This document shows positions 34,297-42,106 of a stretch of DNA of 64,000 bases, piece after piece. A model generated the notes under the pieces. It searched no databases and was not told the origin of the DNA. It saw nothing but the letters and a program-made list of their open reading frames with translations. The stretch comes from UBA6054 sp963975575. GTDB taxonomy: Bacteria; Planctomycetota; Phycisphaerae; Phycisphaerales; UBA1924. How positions within the stretch are numbered: position 1 is the first letter of the stretch; each line of letters opens with the position of its first letter. The position numbers and the translations under genes are program-made. The stretch covers positions 1,054,001-1,118,000 of the forward strand of contig CAXBHL010000001.1 in NCBI GenBank assembly GCA_963975575.1, in the 5' to 3' direction.

Positions 34297-34818
34297 ATGC
34301 GCTGGATGTGGATCGATCGCATCGTCGAACTGGTCCCCCGCCAGCGCCTCGTCGCCATCAAGCAGGTCTCGATGGCCGAGGAGCACCTCCACGACCACTT
34401 CGCCGCCTCCGGTTCCCGTCCGCCGACCCCCATCATGCCCGCCAGCCTGATCGTCGAAGGCATGGCCCAGTCCGCGGGCGTGCTCGTCGGCCACGCCGAG
34501 GGGTTCAAGGAAAAGGTCGTCCTGGCGAAGGTCTCCCGGGCGGAACTCGATTTCGACGCCCTGCCGGGCGACACCCTCCGCTACACCGCCGAGATCGAGC
34601 AGTTCTCCCCCGTGGGGGCCTCCACCAAAGGCACCATCGAGCTGATCTCCTGGACCGCCGCCGGCCCGGCCGAACCCCGCGTCCTCGGACGGGTGGATCT
34701 GATATTCAGCCACCTGGACAACAACATGGGGGGCGAGGTGTACCCCGAGCACAACTTCGTGTTTTCCGAGTCGTTCGCGACCCTGTTATCATTGAGCGGG
34801 ATCGACCCGATCCCCTGA
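34297..34818 (+). CDS. FabZ/FabA-like hot-dog dehydratase
   Basis: A 173-residue 3-hydroxyacyl-ACP dehydratase-like protein. HLHDHFAAS carries the catalytic-type His and PIMPASLIVEGMAQ the helix with Glu, matching FabZ's HFPG...MPGVL.IEAMAQ. The FPG is replaced by AAS plus a short insert. Probably acts on the acyl chain held by the ACP encoded upstream; loss of the exact motif leaves activity open. Distinct from the second FabZ-like gene at 39198. Confidence 0.8.
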   Translation: MRWMWIDRIVELVPRQRLVAIKQVSMAEEHLHDHFAASGSRPPTPIMPASLIVEGMAQSAGVLVGHAEGFKEKVVLAKVSRAELDFDALPGDTLRYTAEIEQFSPVGASTKGTIELISWTAAGPAEPRVLGRVDLIFSHLDNNMGGEVYPEHNFVFSESFATLLSLSGIDPIP

Positions 34819-34820
34819 TG

Positions 34821-34829
34821 TGGTACACT
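34821..34829 (+). promoter_or_regulatory. Extended -10 promoter candidate for the lipoprotein gene
   Basis: TGGTACACT: TG, one base, TACACT (4 of 6). About 93 nt upstream of the ATG at 34922. No -35 at normal spacing. Confidence 0.42.
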
Positions 34830-34921
34830 GTGCCGGGGTGATCCCAGAAGTCATCCCGGACGGCGGGGCGGCCCGCCCGGACCCGCCATCGACCCTCACC
34901 TGATACCGACGGAGCAGCCGC

Positions 34922-35494
34922 ATGCGTCGCACCCACAAGACCGGACTGATCCTCGCCCTCGCCGGCGCGGCCCTCGCCCTGACCGCCTGCGGCTCGATCC
35001 CCACCCGCGAGCAGCGGATGAAATCCCCCCAGACCGCCATGCGGGGGCCCGCCTACAAGCGCCTGGTGGTCACCTTCAACGAGGCCCACAACCTCGCCGT
35101 CAAGGCCGCCGACTACTCGTCCCAGCTCGCCGCCGAAGGCGCCGCCCCCGAAGAGGTTCTGGCCGCACAGGAACTCGCCGACGACGCGGCCAAGTTTGCC
35201 GACGACATCGAGTGGTTCCTGGCCAACCGGCGTCGCATGCAGTGGCACCAGAGCCACATGAACAAGCTCTGGGTCCGCTACGACGAGATGAACCCCGACC
35301 ACCGCGGCACCGTCCTCGCCTACACCGAGAAGGCAGTCCGCAAGCCCTCGTTCAAAATCGAACTCAAGCACGACTACAACGAGCAGTACGAGATCGAGAC
35401 CCCCGATCCCCGCTGGGGCGACCTGTTCTACCCGGTCGGCGCCAAGCTCTACCCGGGCAACCCGTGGTCGGGCAAAGAGTCGTCCGGCCAGTAA
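34922..35494 (+). CDS. Predicted lipoprotein, function unknown
   Basis: A 190-residue protein with signal peptide and lipobox LTAC (Cys at residue 23), then a helical domain rich in Ala/Asp/Glu (about 45-130) and a Pro/Tyr-rich end. Exported and probably anchored. I do not recognise the family. Shine-Dalgarno CGGAG before the ATG. Single unit with its own candidate promoter and strong terminator. Confidence 0.78.
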   Translation: MRRTHKTGLILALAGAALALTACGSIPTREQRMKSPQTAMRGPAYKRLVVTFNEAHNLAVKAADYSSQLAAEGAAPEEVLAAQELADDAAKFADDIEWFLANRRRMQWHQSHMNKLWVRYDEMNPDHRGTVLAYTEKAVRKPSFKIELKHDYNEQYEIETPDPRWGDLFYPVGAKLYPGNPWSGKESSGQ

Positions 35495-35520
35495 ACCCCG
35501 AACCATCCTGAGCCATACCC

Positions 35521-35549
35521 ATCCGCATGCCTGAGCATGCGGATTTTTT
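35521..35549 (+). terminator. Intrinsic terminator after the lipoprotein gene
   Basis: Perfect 10-bp stem ATCCGCATGC/GCATGCGGAT with CTGA loop, then TTTTT. Confidence 0.92.
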
Positions 35550-35670
35550 GTGCCCGATGTACGTTCCGGTGCGCTGTCTGCGCGACATAGCCCGCTTTCC
35601 GCTTGCTCGCGACGAGCGAGCAGGTATCTTGTGCCCGGCGTCACGTCGGCACAACGGAGGCAACGGGTTC

Positions 35671-37374
35671 ATGGGCGAGCAGTGGGACACAGACCGGGCA
35701 TTGAGGGCCATGTTCACCGAGCTCCGCATGGAGCGGCCCGGGTTCGCCCGGGGCATGGGAAAGGTGATCGAGTTCGCCAACGAACTCACCGGAGTCGACG
35801 CGTGGGACCACGCGCAAGGGATCGACTGGTCCGGATTCGGGGACGCCTATGTCGAGTGGTTCGACGCGCTCCTAAAAGAGCAACCCTTCCCGACGCGGGC
35901 GGAAGCGGTCTGGTTCGAGACACCGAGCGACTTGAATCCTGCCGCATCGCTGGTCAACGCCTTTGAAAAGCTCGGCCCGGCCGATTCCGATTACGGACTC
36001 GACGAAGGGGCGATATGGCCGGAGCAGCGTGCGGATGACGAGATCATGGCGGGCTTCGCAAGTCTATTGGCTCTGGAAGAGGCAATCAGCGCGACCGGAT
36101 TCAGAGCCGCGTCGCACGAGCGGCGGGAGGAACTGGCCCAAGGCGTGGCGGTGATGTCGGCCGGTTGCGTGTGCCTGCTGGCGATGGAGGCGATGGAGCG
36201 GACGGATGTGCTCCAACAGGTGATCCACCGGTCCGGCCTTGCGGTGTTCTCGGGGTACGCATCCGGTGGGGTGATCCCGATCGGTCAATGCAAACAGAGT
36301 GGTTGGGGACCGGTCCGCCGGGTCCGGCCGCCGAGTGGCCGAGCGTACTGGGACGAGCGTGCCTTCTGGCCGGGTCTGAACTTCGAGCGGTATCTCGCGG
36401 CAGGAGGGGATCCCAACCTACGCGATGAAGGACGATCATGGCGTCCAAGCCTGCTCATGTTCCATGCGATGTTTCTGACACCGGCGGATGTCGACCTGCT
36501 CGTCAAGGCCGGCGCCGATGTCCGGGCCATCGACGAGGATGGCAGAAATGTCCTGCACTACTGTGACTCGGCCGATCCCGCCACCGTCGCCAAGCTGATC
36601 GAGCACGGGGCGGATCCAAACGCCAACACGCACCGCGGCGGAAGTGTGCTACTTTCGGTTGCATGGAATCGGGCGGACGTGGTCCGCGTGCTGCTCGAAG
36701 CGGGGGCCGATCCGAACCCTGCGCCCGCGGGCAAGGAAGGGCTCACGCCGCTCGATCGGGCGTCTGCCCATGTGGTCGAGCCGGCCATGATCCGAGACAT
36801 GGTGAACGCGGGAGGGAAATGGAACTGGGCGGTGCGCGACGGTTCAACCCCGCTGCACAAGCTTGCCGAGACCAAATTGCTGAATCGCAATTGCCGATCG
36901 CGACTGGGCCCGTTGATCGAGTTGTATCAGCAGTTCGGCTTCGATATCAATAATCGAGATGGCAACGGAATGTCACCGTTGTGGACCGCGTTGCTCAGGC
37001 ACTGCCAAGAGTTGATCGAGCATCTTGCATGGATCGAGGAAAACGGGGATCGGGGTGGGCGTTGGGATCACGACCACGACTTGACGGCTGTTCGAATGCT
37101 GGAACGCGGGGCCGACCCGAACGAACGGTCCGTGGTGGAAGGGCACCCCCTCATCCCCCCGGGCGCAACGCCGCTCATGGTCGGCCGGTTTGACGACACG
37201 CGTCTCGTCAAAGCACTGCTCAAGTCCGGGGCGGACCCCTTAGCGCTCGACGCGGAAGGCCGAGCGGCCCTCGACCATGTCCGAGCGGCACAGCGAGCAC
37301 AACGACGATACGGCGGAGAGGCTTGCGAGGAAGTCGCGATGGTTCTGGAAAGAGCGGCAAGGAGAAAGAGGTGA
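35671..37374 (+). CDS. Ankyrin-repeat protein
   Basis: A 567-residue cytoplasmic-looking protein. The N-terminal 250 residues match nothing I know (acidic, helical; one short hydrophobic patch CVCLLAMEAM). From about 255 there are roughly seven ankyrin repeats with the ADPN/LLxxGAD pattern: GGDPNLRDE, KAGADVRAIDEDGRNVLHY, EHGADPNANTHRGGSVLL, EAGADPNPAPAG, NAGGKWNW, RGADPNERS, KSGADPLALDAEGRAAL. Start at 35671 follows ACGGAGG; upstream in-frame ATGs fall within the terminator hairpin. GC and codon bias are lower than in housekeeping genes, so recent acquisition is possible. Confidence 0.82.
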   Translation: MGEQWDTDRALRAMFTELRMERPGFARGMGKVIEFANELTGVDAWDHAQGIDWSGFGDAYVEWFDALLKEQPFPTRAEAVWFETPSDLNPAASLVNAFEKLGPADSDYGLDEGAIWPEQRADDEIMAGFASLLALEEAISATGFRAASHERREELAQGVAVMSAGCVCLLAMEAMERTDVLQQVIHRSGLAVFSGYASGGVIPIGQCKQSGWGPVRRVRPPSGRAYWDERAFWPGLNFERYLAAGGDPNLRDEGRSWRPSLLMFHAMFLTPADVDLLVKAGADVRAIDEDGRNVLHYCDSADPATVAKLIEHGADPNANTHRGGSVLLSVAWNRADVVRVLLEAGADPNPAPAGKEGLTPLDRASAHVVEPAMIRDMVNAGGKWNWAVRDGSTPLHKLAETKLLNRNCRSRLGPLIELYQQFGFDINNRDGNGMSPLWTALLRHCQELIEHLAWIEENGDRGGRWDHDHDLTAVRMLERGADPNERSVVEGHPLIPPGATPLMVGRFDDTRLVKALLKSGADPLALDAEGRAALDHVRAAQRAQRRYGGEACEEVAMVLERAARRKR

Positions 37375-37411
37375 GCAACTTGTGACGGAACTGCACAAAA
37401 ACGCCCGTGGT

Positions 37412-39082
37412 TCACTCCCCGGCCCCCCCAAGCCGCTCGCGCACCAGCCGGTCGAACAACCCCACCGGCGCGGCCTGCCCGGTCCACAACTCGAACTGCG
37501 CCGCCGCCTGCCGGACGAACATCTGCACGCCGTCGATGGTGCGGTACCCGCGTTCCTTGGCGGCCTTGAGCATGGGCGTCTCGATGGGGTTGTAGACGGT
37601 GTCGAAGAACACGGTCTCGGGCGGCAGCGCGGGCATGTCGGGGATCGGGATGGACAAGCCATCGGGGTCGGGGCCGCCGGCCATGCCGACGGGGGTGCAG
37701 TTGATGTAGATGTTTCCTGCGAGGGCTTGGTTGGAAATCGATCCGAGATGCGTTACCCGGTCTCTGAGGGAAGGAAAGTGATCGCCGACAGATTCGGCCA
37801 GTTCCCTCGCCTTGTCGTCTCTGCGATTCACAATTACGATCTGCTTCGCATAGCTCAACGCGGCGAATGTGGCAGCTCGGCCAACTCCTCCGGCACCAAT
37901 GACGACAACGATTGGTTGGTATGGCGATGCGGTCCGATTCGGGTCGAGAAGATCGTCAATGGCGCGAAAGTCAGTATTCGCTACGAGTTTCGGCCAGGCA
38001 TCAACCGGCCAGCAATCGAACGAGTTTCCTCTTTCGATGCTGTGATTGACATAGAACGTATTCATGGCGCCAGCAAATCTTTCCCCATGTGGAGGGATCC
38101 AACTGCATGACTCTGCAAGTTGTGACAGATTCTGCTTATGCGGGATGGTGACACTTGCTCCATCAAAACTGAGATCCTTGTGCTCGATCAACGCAAGCAT
38201 CGTCGCCTTGAACGACTCGTAACTCCCCTCCACCGGCATCGGCACATACACCCCATCCCACCCGATCTCGGCGAACCCCGCGTTGTGGATCAGGGGCGAC
38301 ATCGACTGCGTCACCGGCCAGCCGATCACGCCGTAGACCCGGGTCTCCTTGCCGATCGAGCGGAAGCGGTACATCCCCAGCAGATCGTCGATGGTCGGCT
38401 GGCCCGGGGCGGTGGCCGATTCGTCACGAAGCGATGCGAAGGTCAGGAAGCCGCCGAACTTGGGCGCCAGCACGCGGCTCATCAGGCCGAACTCGCCCAT
38501 GCCCAGCGCGATCGTCGGCTTCTGGCGTTCGCTCAGGATGTCGAACAACTCCAGGTTGTCGCGGATCGACCGGGCCCGGTACGCCACCTTGACCACCGCG
38601 CACGCCGGCTCGGCCTGCATCGCCAGGATCTTGCGGGTCAAATCCGCGGGCCGGCCCGTGAAATCGTGGCTGGACAGGATGAGACGCGTGCGGACGTGGC
38701 GTTCCTGCTTGGGATGGTCCACGGCCAGGTTGATCTTCTGACGAATGTTGGCCGAGGCGGTATAGGCCTTCAGTTCCACGTCGATGTAGGCGGGGGGGCT
38801 GTCGGCCGTGCCGAGCGCCTCGAACATCGACACCCGCTCGTCCTCGTCCCCGGCATACAGCCCGCCCTCCCATTCCGGGCGGCAGGTGACGATGCACGGC
38901 AGCGGCGACTCGGCGACCAGGTCTTTGATTTGCCCGATCCGGGCGTCCAGCGACAGGTCCGCCTCCATCAGCAGATCCACCCGGAACTCGACGATGTCCG
39001 AGCCCTTCTCGGCCGCGAGGATCGCGTCCCGCTTCGCGACCGCGGGGTCGTCTGCCAGGATGGGCACACAGATCATGGTCAT
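37412..39082 (-). CDS. aroDE: Bifunctional 3-dehydroquinate dehydratase / shikimate dehydrogenase
   Basis: Fusion of steps 3 and 4 of the shikimate pathway, 556 residues. Residues 1-240 are a type I dehydroquinase: EFRVDL, His in ILSSHDF, Schiff-base Lys in VVKVAYRA. Residues 245-556 are AroE: QSMSPLIHN, ASVTIPHKQN with catalytic Lys, NTDFRAI with catalytic Asp, NADPH loop GAGGVGRA, NRRDDKARE, INCTPVGM. The order resembles plant DHQD-SDH and chlamydial fusions. Part of the AroE half lies in a GC-poor tract. Convergent with the ankyrin gene. Confidence 0.94.
   Translation of the reverse strand: MTMICVPILADDPAVAKRDAILAAEKGSDIVEFRVDLLMEADLSLDARIGQIKDLVAESPLPCIVTCRPEWEGGLYAGDEDERVSMFEALGTADSPPAYIDVELKAYTASANIRQKINLAVDHPKQERHVRTRLILSSHDFTGRPADLTRKILAMQAEPACAVVKVAYRARSIRDNLELFDILSERQKPTIALGMGEFGLMSRVLAPKFGGFLTFASLRDESATAPGQPTIDDLLGMYRFRSIGKETRVYGVIGWPVTQSMSPLIHNAGFAEIGWDGVYVPMPVEGSYESFKATMLALIEHKDLSFDGASVTIPHKQNLSQLAESCSWIPPHGERFAGAMNTFYVNHSIERGNSFDCWPVDAWPKLVANTDFRAIDDLLDPNRTASPYQPIVVVIGAGGVGRAATFAALSYAKQIVIVNRRDDKARELAESVGDHFPSLRDRVTHLGSISNQALAGNIYINCTPVGMAGGPDPDGLSIPIPDMPALPPETVFFDTVYNPIETPMLKAAKERGYRTIDGVQMFVRQAAAQFELWTGQAAPVGLFDRLVRERLGGAGE
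37725..38180. other. GC-poor tract inside aroDE
   Basis: About 450 nt at roughly 48-57% GC, flanked by about 67% on one side. It spans the shikimate-binding and NADP-binding parts of the AroE domain, with no loss of motifs or frame. Confidence 0.6.
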
Positions 39083-39105
39083 CGATTCGGATTCCCGTTC
39101 TCATG

Positions 39106-39185
39106 ACAAGCCGCGCACGAAGTAAGCGGGTTCTTCGGATGCACAGGGAATCTCCAAGAGCCCGCTTACTTCGTGCGCGGCTGGT
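39106..39185. repeat. 80-nt palindromic repeat element, copy 2
   Basis: Left arm 39106-39133 is identical to that of copy 1 over 28 nt; right arm 39158-39185 differs from copy 1 at one or two terminal positions. The 24-nt loop 39134-39157 has the same length but unrelated sequence. It lies 12 nt past the stop of the minus-strand FabZ-like gene and 24 nt upstream of the aroDE start. Confidence 0.9.
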
Positions 39186-39197
39186 ACAAAGCCCACG

Positions 39198-39629
39198 TCA
39201 ACCTGGCACCACGACCCGCGCCGGCCGCAACACAAAACGGCCCGAGCACGCCACCGGCAACTCACCCGTGGCATCCGCCCCCGCCCCCCCTGGCTCGATC
39301 AGATGCACCTCACCTTTGAGATCCACCGCCCCGCCCTCAAGGTCCTTCTGCTTGACCACCGTCACCCGGATCGTCGCGCCCGGCTTGACAAACCGGCCGT
39401 ACTTCAAAGCCTTGACACCCCCGAGCACCATCGGCGGGCTGGCCTTGTCGTCGGGGTCGATCAACGCCCGCCCGGCCTGCACCATCGACTCGAGCATCAT
39501 CACGCCCGGCAGCACCGGGAAACCCGGGAAGTGGTCCTGCAGGTACTCCTCGGCGTTCGAGACGAGCTTGATCGTCACGATGCGGCTGTCGGTGCGTTCC
39601 AGGATGCGGTCGACCAGGCAGAAGTGCAT
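39198..39629 (-). CDS. FabZ-like 3-hydroxyacyl-ACP dehydratase
   Basis: A 143-residue hot-dog protein with the canonical FabZ site DHFPGFPVLPGVMMLESMVQ (residues about 33-52), having both catalytic His and Glu, and the usual strands GGVKALKYGRFVKPGATI. It would dehydrate 3-hydroxyacyl-ACP in fatty-acid synthesis. The C-terminus has a Gly/Ala stretch (EPGGAGADA). TACCCT 5 nt before the ATG and no Shine-Dalgarno. Divergent from recO, which has the same arrangement. Confidence 0.87.
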   Translation of the reverse strand: MHFCLVDRILERTDSRIVTIKLVSNAEEYLQDHFPGFPVLPGVMMLESMVQAGRALIDPDDKASPPMVLGGVKALKYGRFVKPGATIRVTVVKQKDLEGGAVDLKGEVHLIEPGGAGADATGELPVACSGRFVLRPARVVVPG

Positions 39630-39634
39630 GGGCG

Positions 39635-39692
39635 AGGGTAGGGGGCGTCGGCCCGTCCCGCCCTCCGAACCGACCCGACGCACACCTACCCT
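39635..39692. promoter_or_regulatory. Divergent pair of TACCCT -10-like elements (fabZ-like / recO)
   Basis: TACCCT on the minus strand (39635-39640), 5 nt from the FabZ-like ATG, and TACCCT on the plus strand (39687-39692), 6 nt from the recO GTG. Both genes lack Shine-Dalgarno sequences. Confidence 0.5.
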
Positions 39693-39698
39693 CCCCCC

Positions 39699-40481
39699 GT
39701 GCCGACCGTCCACGACGAGGGGATCTGCGTTCGCCACTGGGACTGGTCCGAGACCAGCCAGACGGTCGCGCTGCTCACCCGCGATCACGGCCTGCTCCGC
39801 TGCATCGCCAAGGGGTCCAAGCGGGAGAAGGCCCCGTTCTCCGGCGGCGTCGAGCTGCTCACCCGGGGTGCGCTCACCGCGATCATCAAGCCCAGCACCG
39901 ACCTGGCCACCCTGACCAGCTGGGACCTGACAGCCCCCATGCCCAACGCCCGCCGGGCCTTCGCCCGCTACGCCGCGTGCATGTACTGCGTGGATTTGAT
40001 CCCCCGCATGGTCCACGACGAGGACCCGCACCCCGCAGTCTTCGACGCCCTGGCCGCCACGCTCGACGCCATCGGGGGCGAGCCCCCGTGCGACCAGGAC
40101 GCCGAGCTGCCCGCCTGGCTCGCCTGGCTCCAATGGCGACTGCTCGAAGAGACCGGTTCCAAGCCCGAGGTCGGCGTGGACGTGCGGACCGGCGAGCCGC
40201 TGTCGGCGGGAACGCCCGTCGGGTTCGAGTGGGACATGGGCGGGCTCGTGTCGGTCGGGCCGGGGCGGGCCGAACCCGGCGTGGCGCGGATCCGGGCCGG
40301 CACCGCGGGCGTGCTCCGCCGGCTCGACAGCGGGGCGGGCCCGGGGTCACTGGGGGCGACCCCGGACGAGATCACCCGGGCGGCGCGGGTGCTCGCCGCC
40401 CGGATCCGATCGCTGATCGGGCAGGAACCCCCTGCGCTTGGGTGGGTTTTCCCCGAGATTTCCTCCGGCGGGTCCGGATAA
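39699..40481 (+). CDS. recO: DNA repair protein RecO
   Basis: RecFOR-pathway mediator that anneals strands and loads RecA. The 260-residue product has the N-terminal OB fold (ICVRHWDWSETSQTVALLTRDHG, of which SETSQ and LLTRDHGLLRCIAKG are diagnostic, then KREKAPFSGG) and a helical C-terminal domain. The zinc-binding CxxC pair of many RecO proteins is not visible, as in E. coli. GTG start, leaderless type. Confidence 0.88.
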   Translation: MPTVHDEGICVRHWDWSETSQTVALLTRDHGLLRCIAKGSKREKAPFSGGVELLTRGALTAIIKPSTDLATLTSWDLTAPMPNARRAFARYAACMYCVDLIPRMVHDEDPHPAVFDALAATLDAIGGEPPCDQDAELPAWLAWLQWRLLEETGSKPEVGVDVRTGEPLSAGTPVGFEWDMGGLVSVGPGRAEPGVARIRAGTAGVLRRLDSGAGPGSLGATPDEITRAARVLAARIRSLIGQEPPALGWVFPEISSGGSG

Positions 40482-40483
40482 GG

Positions 40484-40510
40484 GGGGCCCCGCTCACGCG
40501 GGCCCCGTTT
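40484..40510 (+). terminator. Intrinsic terminator after recO
   Basis: Nine-pair GC stem with one bulged C (40484-40493 with 40498-40506), TCAC loop, then GTTT. Confidence 0.6.
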
Positions 40511-40583
40511 CCGGTCGATGAGTGGGTATCGGCCCGTCGGGGTCGTGCGACAACTCCCACACGGACGCAGAGTAGATCCACGG

Positions 40584-42089
40584 ATGGACTCCGAGCTGCT
40601 GCAAGACATCCTGAGCTGCACCACGCTGCCGTCCCTGCCGGCGGTGGCGGTCCGCGTTCTGGAACTGACCGGCGACCCGAACGTCCGCATGGACGAGCTG
40701 GCCCGGACGATCCAGGCGGATCAGGCGCTGGCCGCCAAGATCCTCAGGACGGTCAACTCGAGCTTCTACGGCCTGCGCAAGCGCTGCACGTCCATCGACA
40801 AGGCGTTGGTCCTGCTCGGGCTGGGTCCGGTCAAGAGCCTCGTGCTCGGATTCTCTCTGGTCTCGGCGATCGGCAGCGACTCGGACGACCCCTTCGACTA
40901 CGTCGACTACTGGCGCCGCGGTCTCGACACGGCGGTGTCGGCCAAACTGATCGCCGACGCGTGCCGCTTCACGTGCGCGGACGAGGCGTTCCTCGCGGGG
41001 CTCTTCCAAGACATCGGAATGATCGCCATGCACCGTGCCCTCGGTGTCAAGTACGCCCGGGTGCTTGAGTCCGCCGAAGACCACGGCGGGCTCGCCCGCC
41101 TTGAGATCAAGGCTTTCGAAACCCAGCACGCAGAGATCGGGGCGGTGCTGGCCGAGTCCTGGCGTCTCCCCGCCGAGCTGGTCGCACCGGTCAAGTTCCA
41201 CGAGCGGCCCACCGCCTGCCCGACGGAATACTCCAAGACGGCCCGGTGCGTGGCGCTGGGCAACCTGGTCCACGACGTGCTGATCGCCGACGAGCCGACC
41301 GACGCGCTCCGCGAGCTGTACCGGCGGGGCGAGCAGTGGCTCGGGCTGAACACCGAATCGGTCGATGCCCTCGTGCTCGAGGCGGGCTCGGCCGCCCGGG
41401 AACTGGGTTCGCTCTTCGAGCTCGACACGAGCACGATGGTCAACCCCAAGGACGTGCTGGCCCGGGCCGACCGGCAGTTGATCGAGATGGCGCGGAAGCG
41501 TGAGATCGAGAGCTACTCGATCCGCGAGCTGTCCGGCGTGATCGAGGGCGACGAGGGCCACGATCCGTTGACGGGCATGCTCGACCGTGAGGCTTTTGCC
41601 CGCACGGTCCGCGAGACGCACCCCGCGGCCACCGCGGGTCAGATCGAGCTGTCCATCGCCCAGTTCGCCATCGACGGCCTGCGGTCCATGCTCGAGACGC
41701 ACGGCCAGATGGCGCAGGACGAGGTCATCCTCGGCACCACCGTCATGCTGCTGCGATGCTTCGAGCCCATGGGCGGCATCGTCGCCCGCGTCACCGAGAC
41801 GGACTTTGCGGTCATCCTGCCCCGCGTGGGGCGACGGACGGCCAGCGACGCGGCGCAGGAGATCTGCGACCAGTTCCCCGCCAGCGTGCGGGGCTGGATG
41901 CCGAACTTCACCGACGCGGACGCCATCGTGCGGATCAATGCCGGCGTGGCCACGATGGACCCGCAAACGCGGACGGTGTTTGTTTCGCCCGAACTGCTCG
42001 TGGAAGCGACCAGCAGGGCGGTGCAGGCGGCCCGCGGTGCCGGCGGCGGTTGCGTCCGCGTGTTCGTGCCCCGCGGAAGGGCCGCGTAA
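40584..42089 (+). CDS. HDOD-domain protein with degenerate GGDEF domain
   Basis: A 501-residue signalling protein. Residues 8-210 form an HDOD domain (LPSLPAVAVRVLELTGDP, AAKILRTVNSSFYGL, ALVLLGLGPVKSLVLGFSL, GLFQDIGMIAMH). A linker helix leads to a GGDEF-like domain (335-495, starting HDPLTGMLDREAF) whose active-site loop reads TETDF, so it cannot make cyclic di-GMP and may bind a nucleotide or act structurally. Start 40584 begins the HDOD pattern; upstream residues are unlike the family. Convergent with the M16 protease gene. Confidence 0.87.
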   Translation: MDSELLQDILSCTTLPSLPAVAVRVLELTGDPNVRMDELARTIQADQALAAKILRTVNSSFYGLRKRCTSIDKALVLLGLGPVKSLVLGFSLVSAIGSDSDDPFDYVDYWRRGLDTAVSAKLIADACRFTCADEAFLAGLFQDIGMIAMHRALGVKYARVLESAEDHGGLARLEIKAFETQHAEIGAVLAESWRLPAELVAPVKFHERPTACPTEYSKTARCVALGNLVHDVLIADEPTDALRELYRRGEQWLGLNTESVDALVLEAGSAARELGSLFELDTSTMVNPKDVLARADRQLIEMARKREIESYSIRELSGVIEGDEGHDPLTGMLDREAFARTVRETHPAATAGQIELSIAQFAIDGLRSMLETHGQMAQDEVILGTTVMLLRCFEPMGGIVARVTETDFAVILPRVGRRTASDAAQEICDQFPASVRGWMPNFTDADAIVRINAGVATMDPQTRTVFVSPELLVEATSRAVQAARGAGGGCVRVFVPRGRAA

Positions 42090-42106
42090 GGCGGACCGAA
42101 CGCCGG

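Noticed and set aside
35527..35670. Upstream start for the ankyrin protein
   Set aside because: It would place coding sequence in the terminator hairpin of the preceding gene; 35671 has a clear Shine-Dalgarno.
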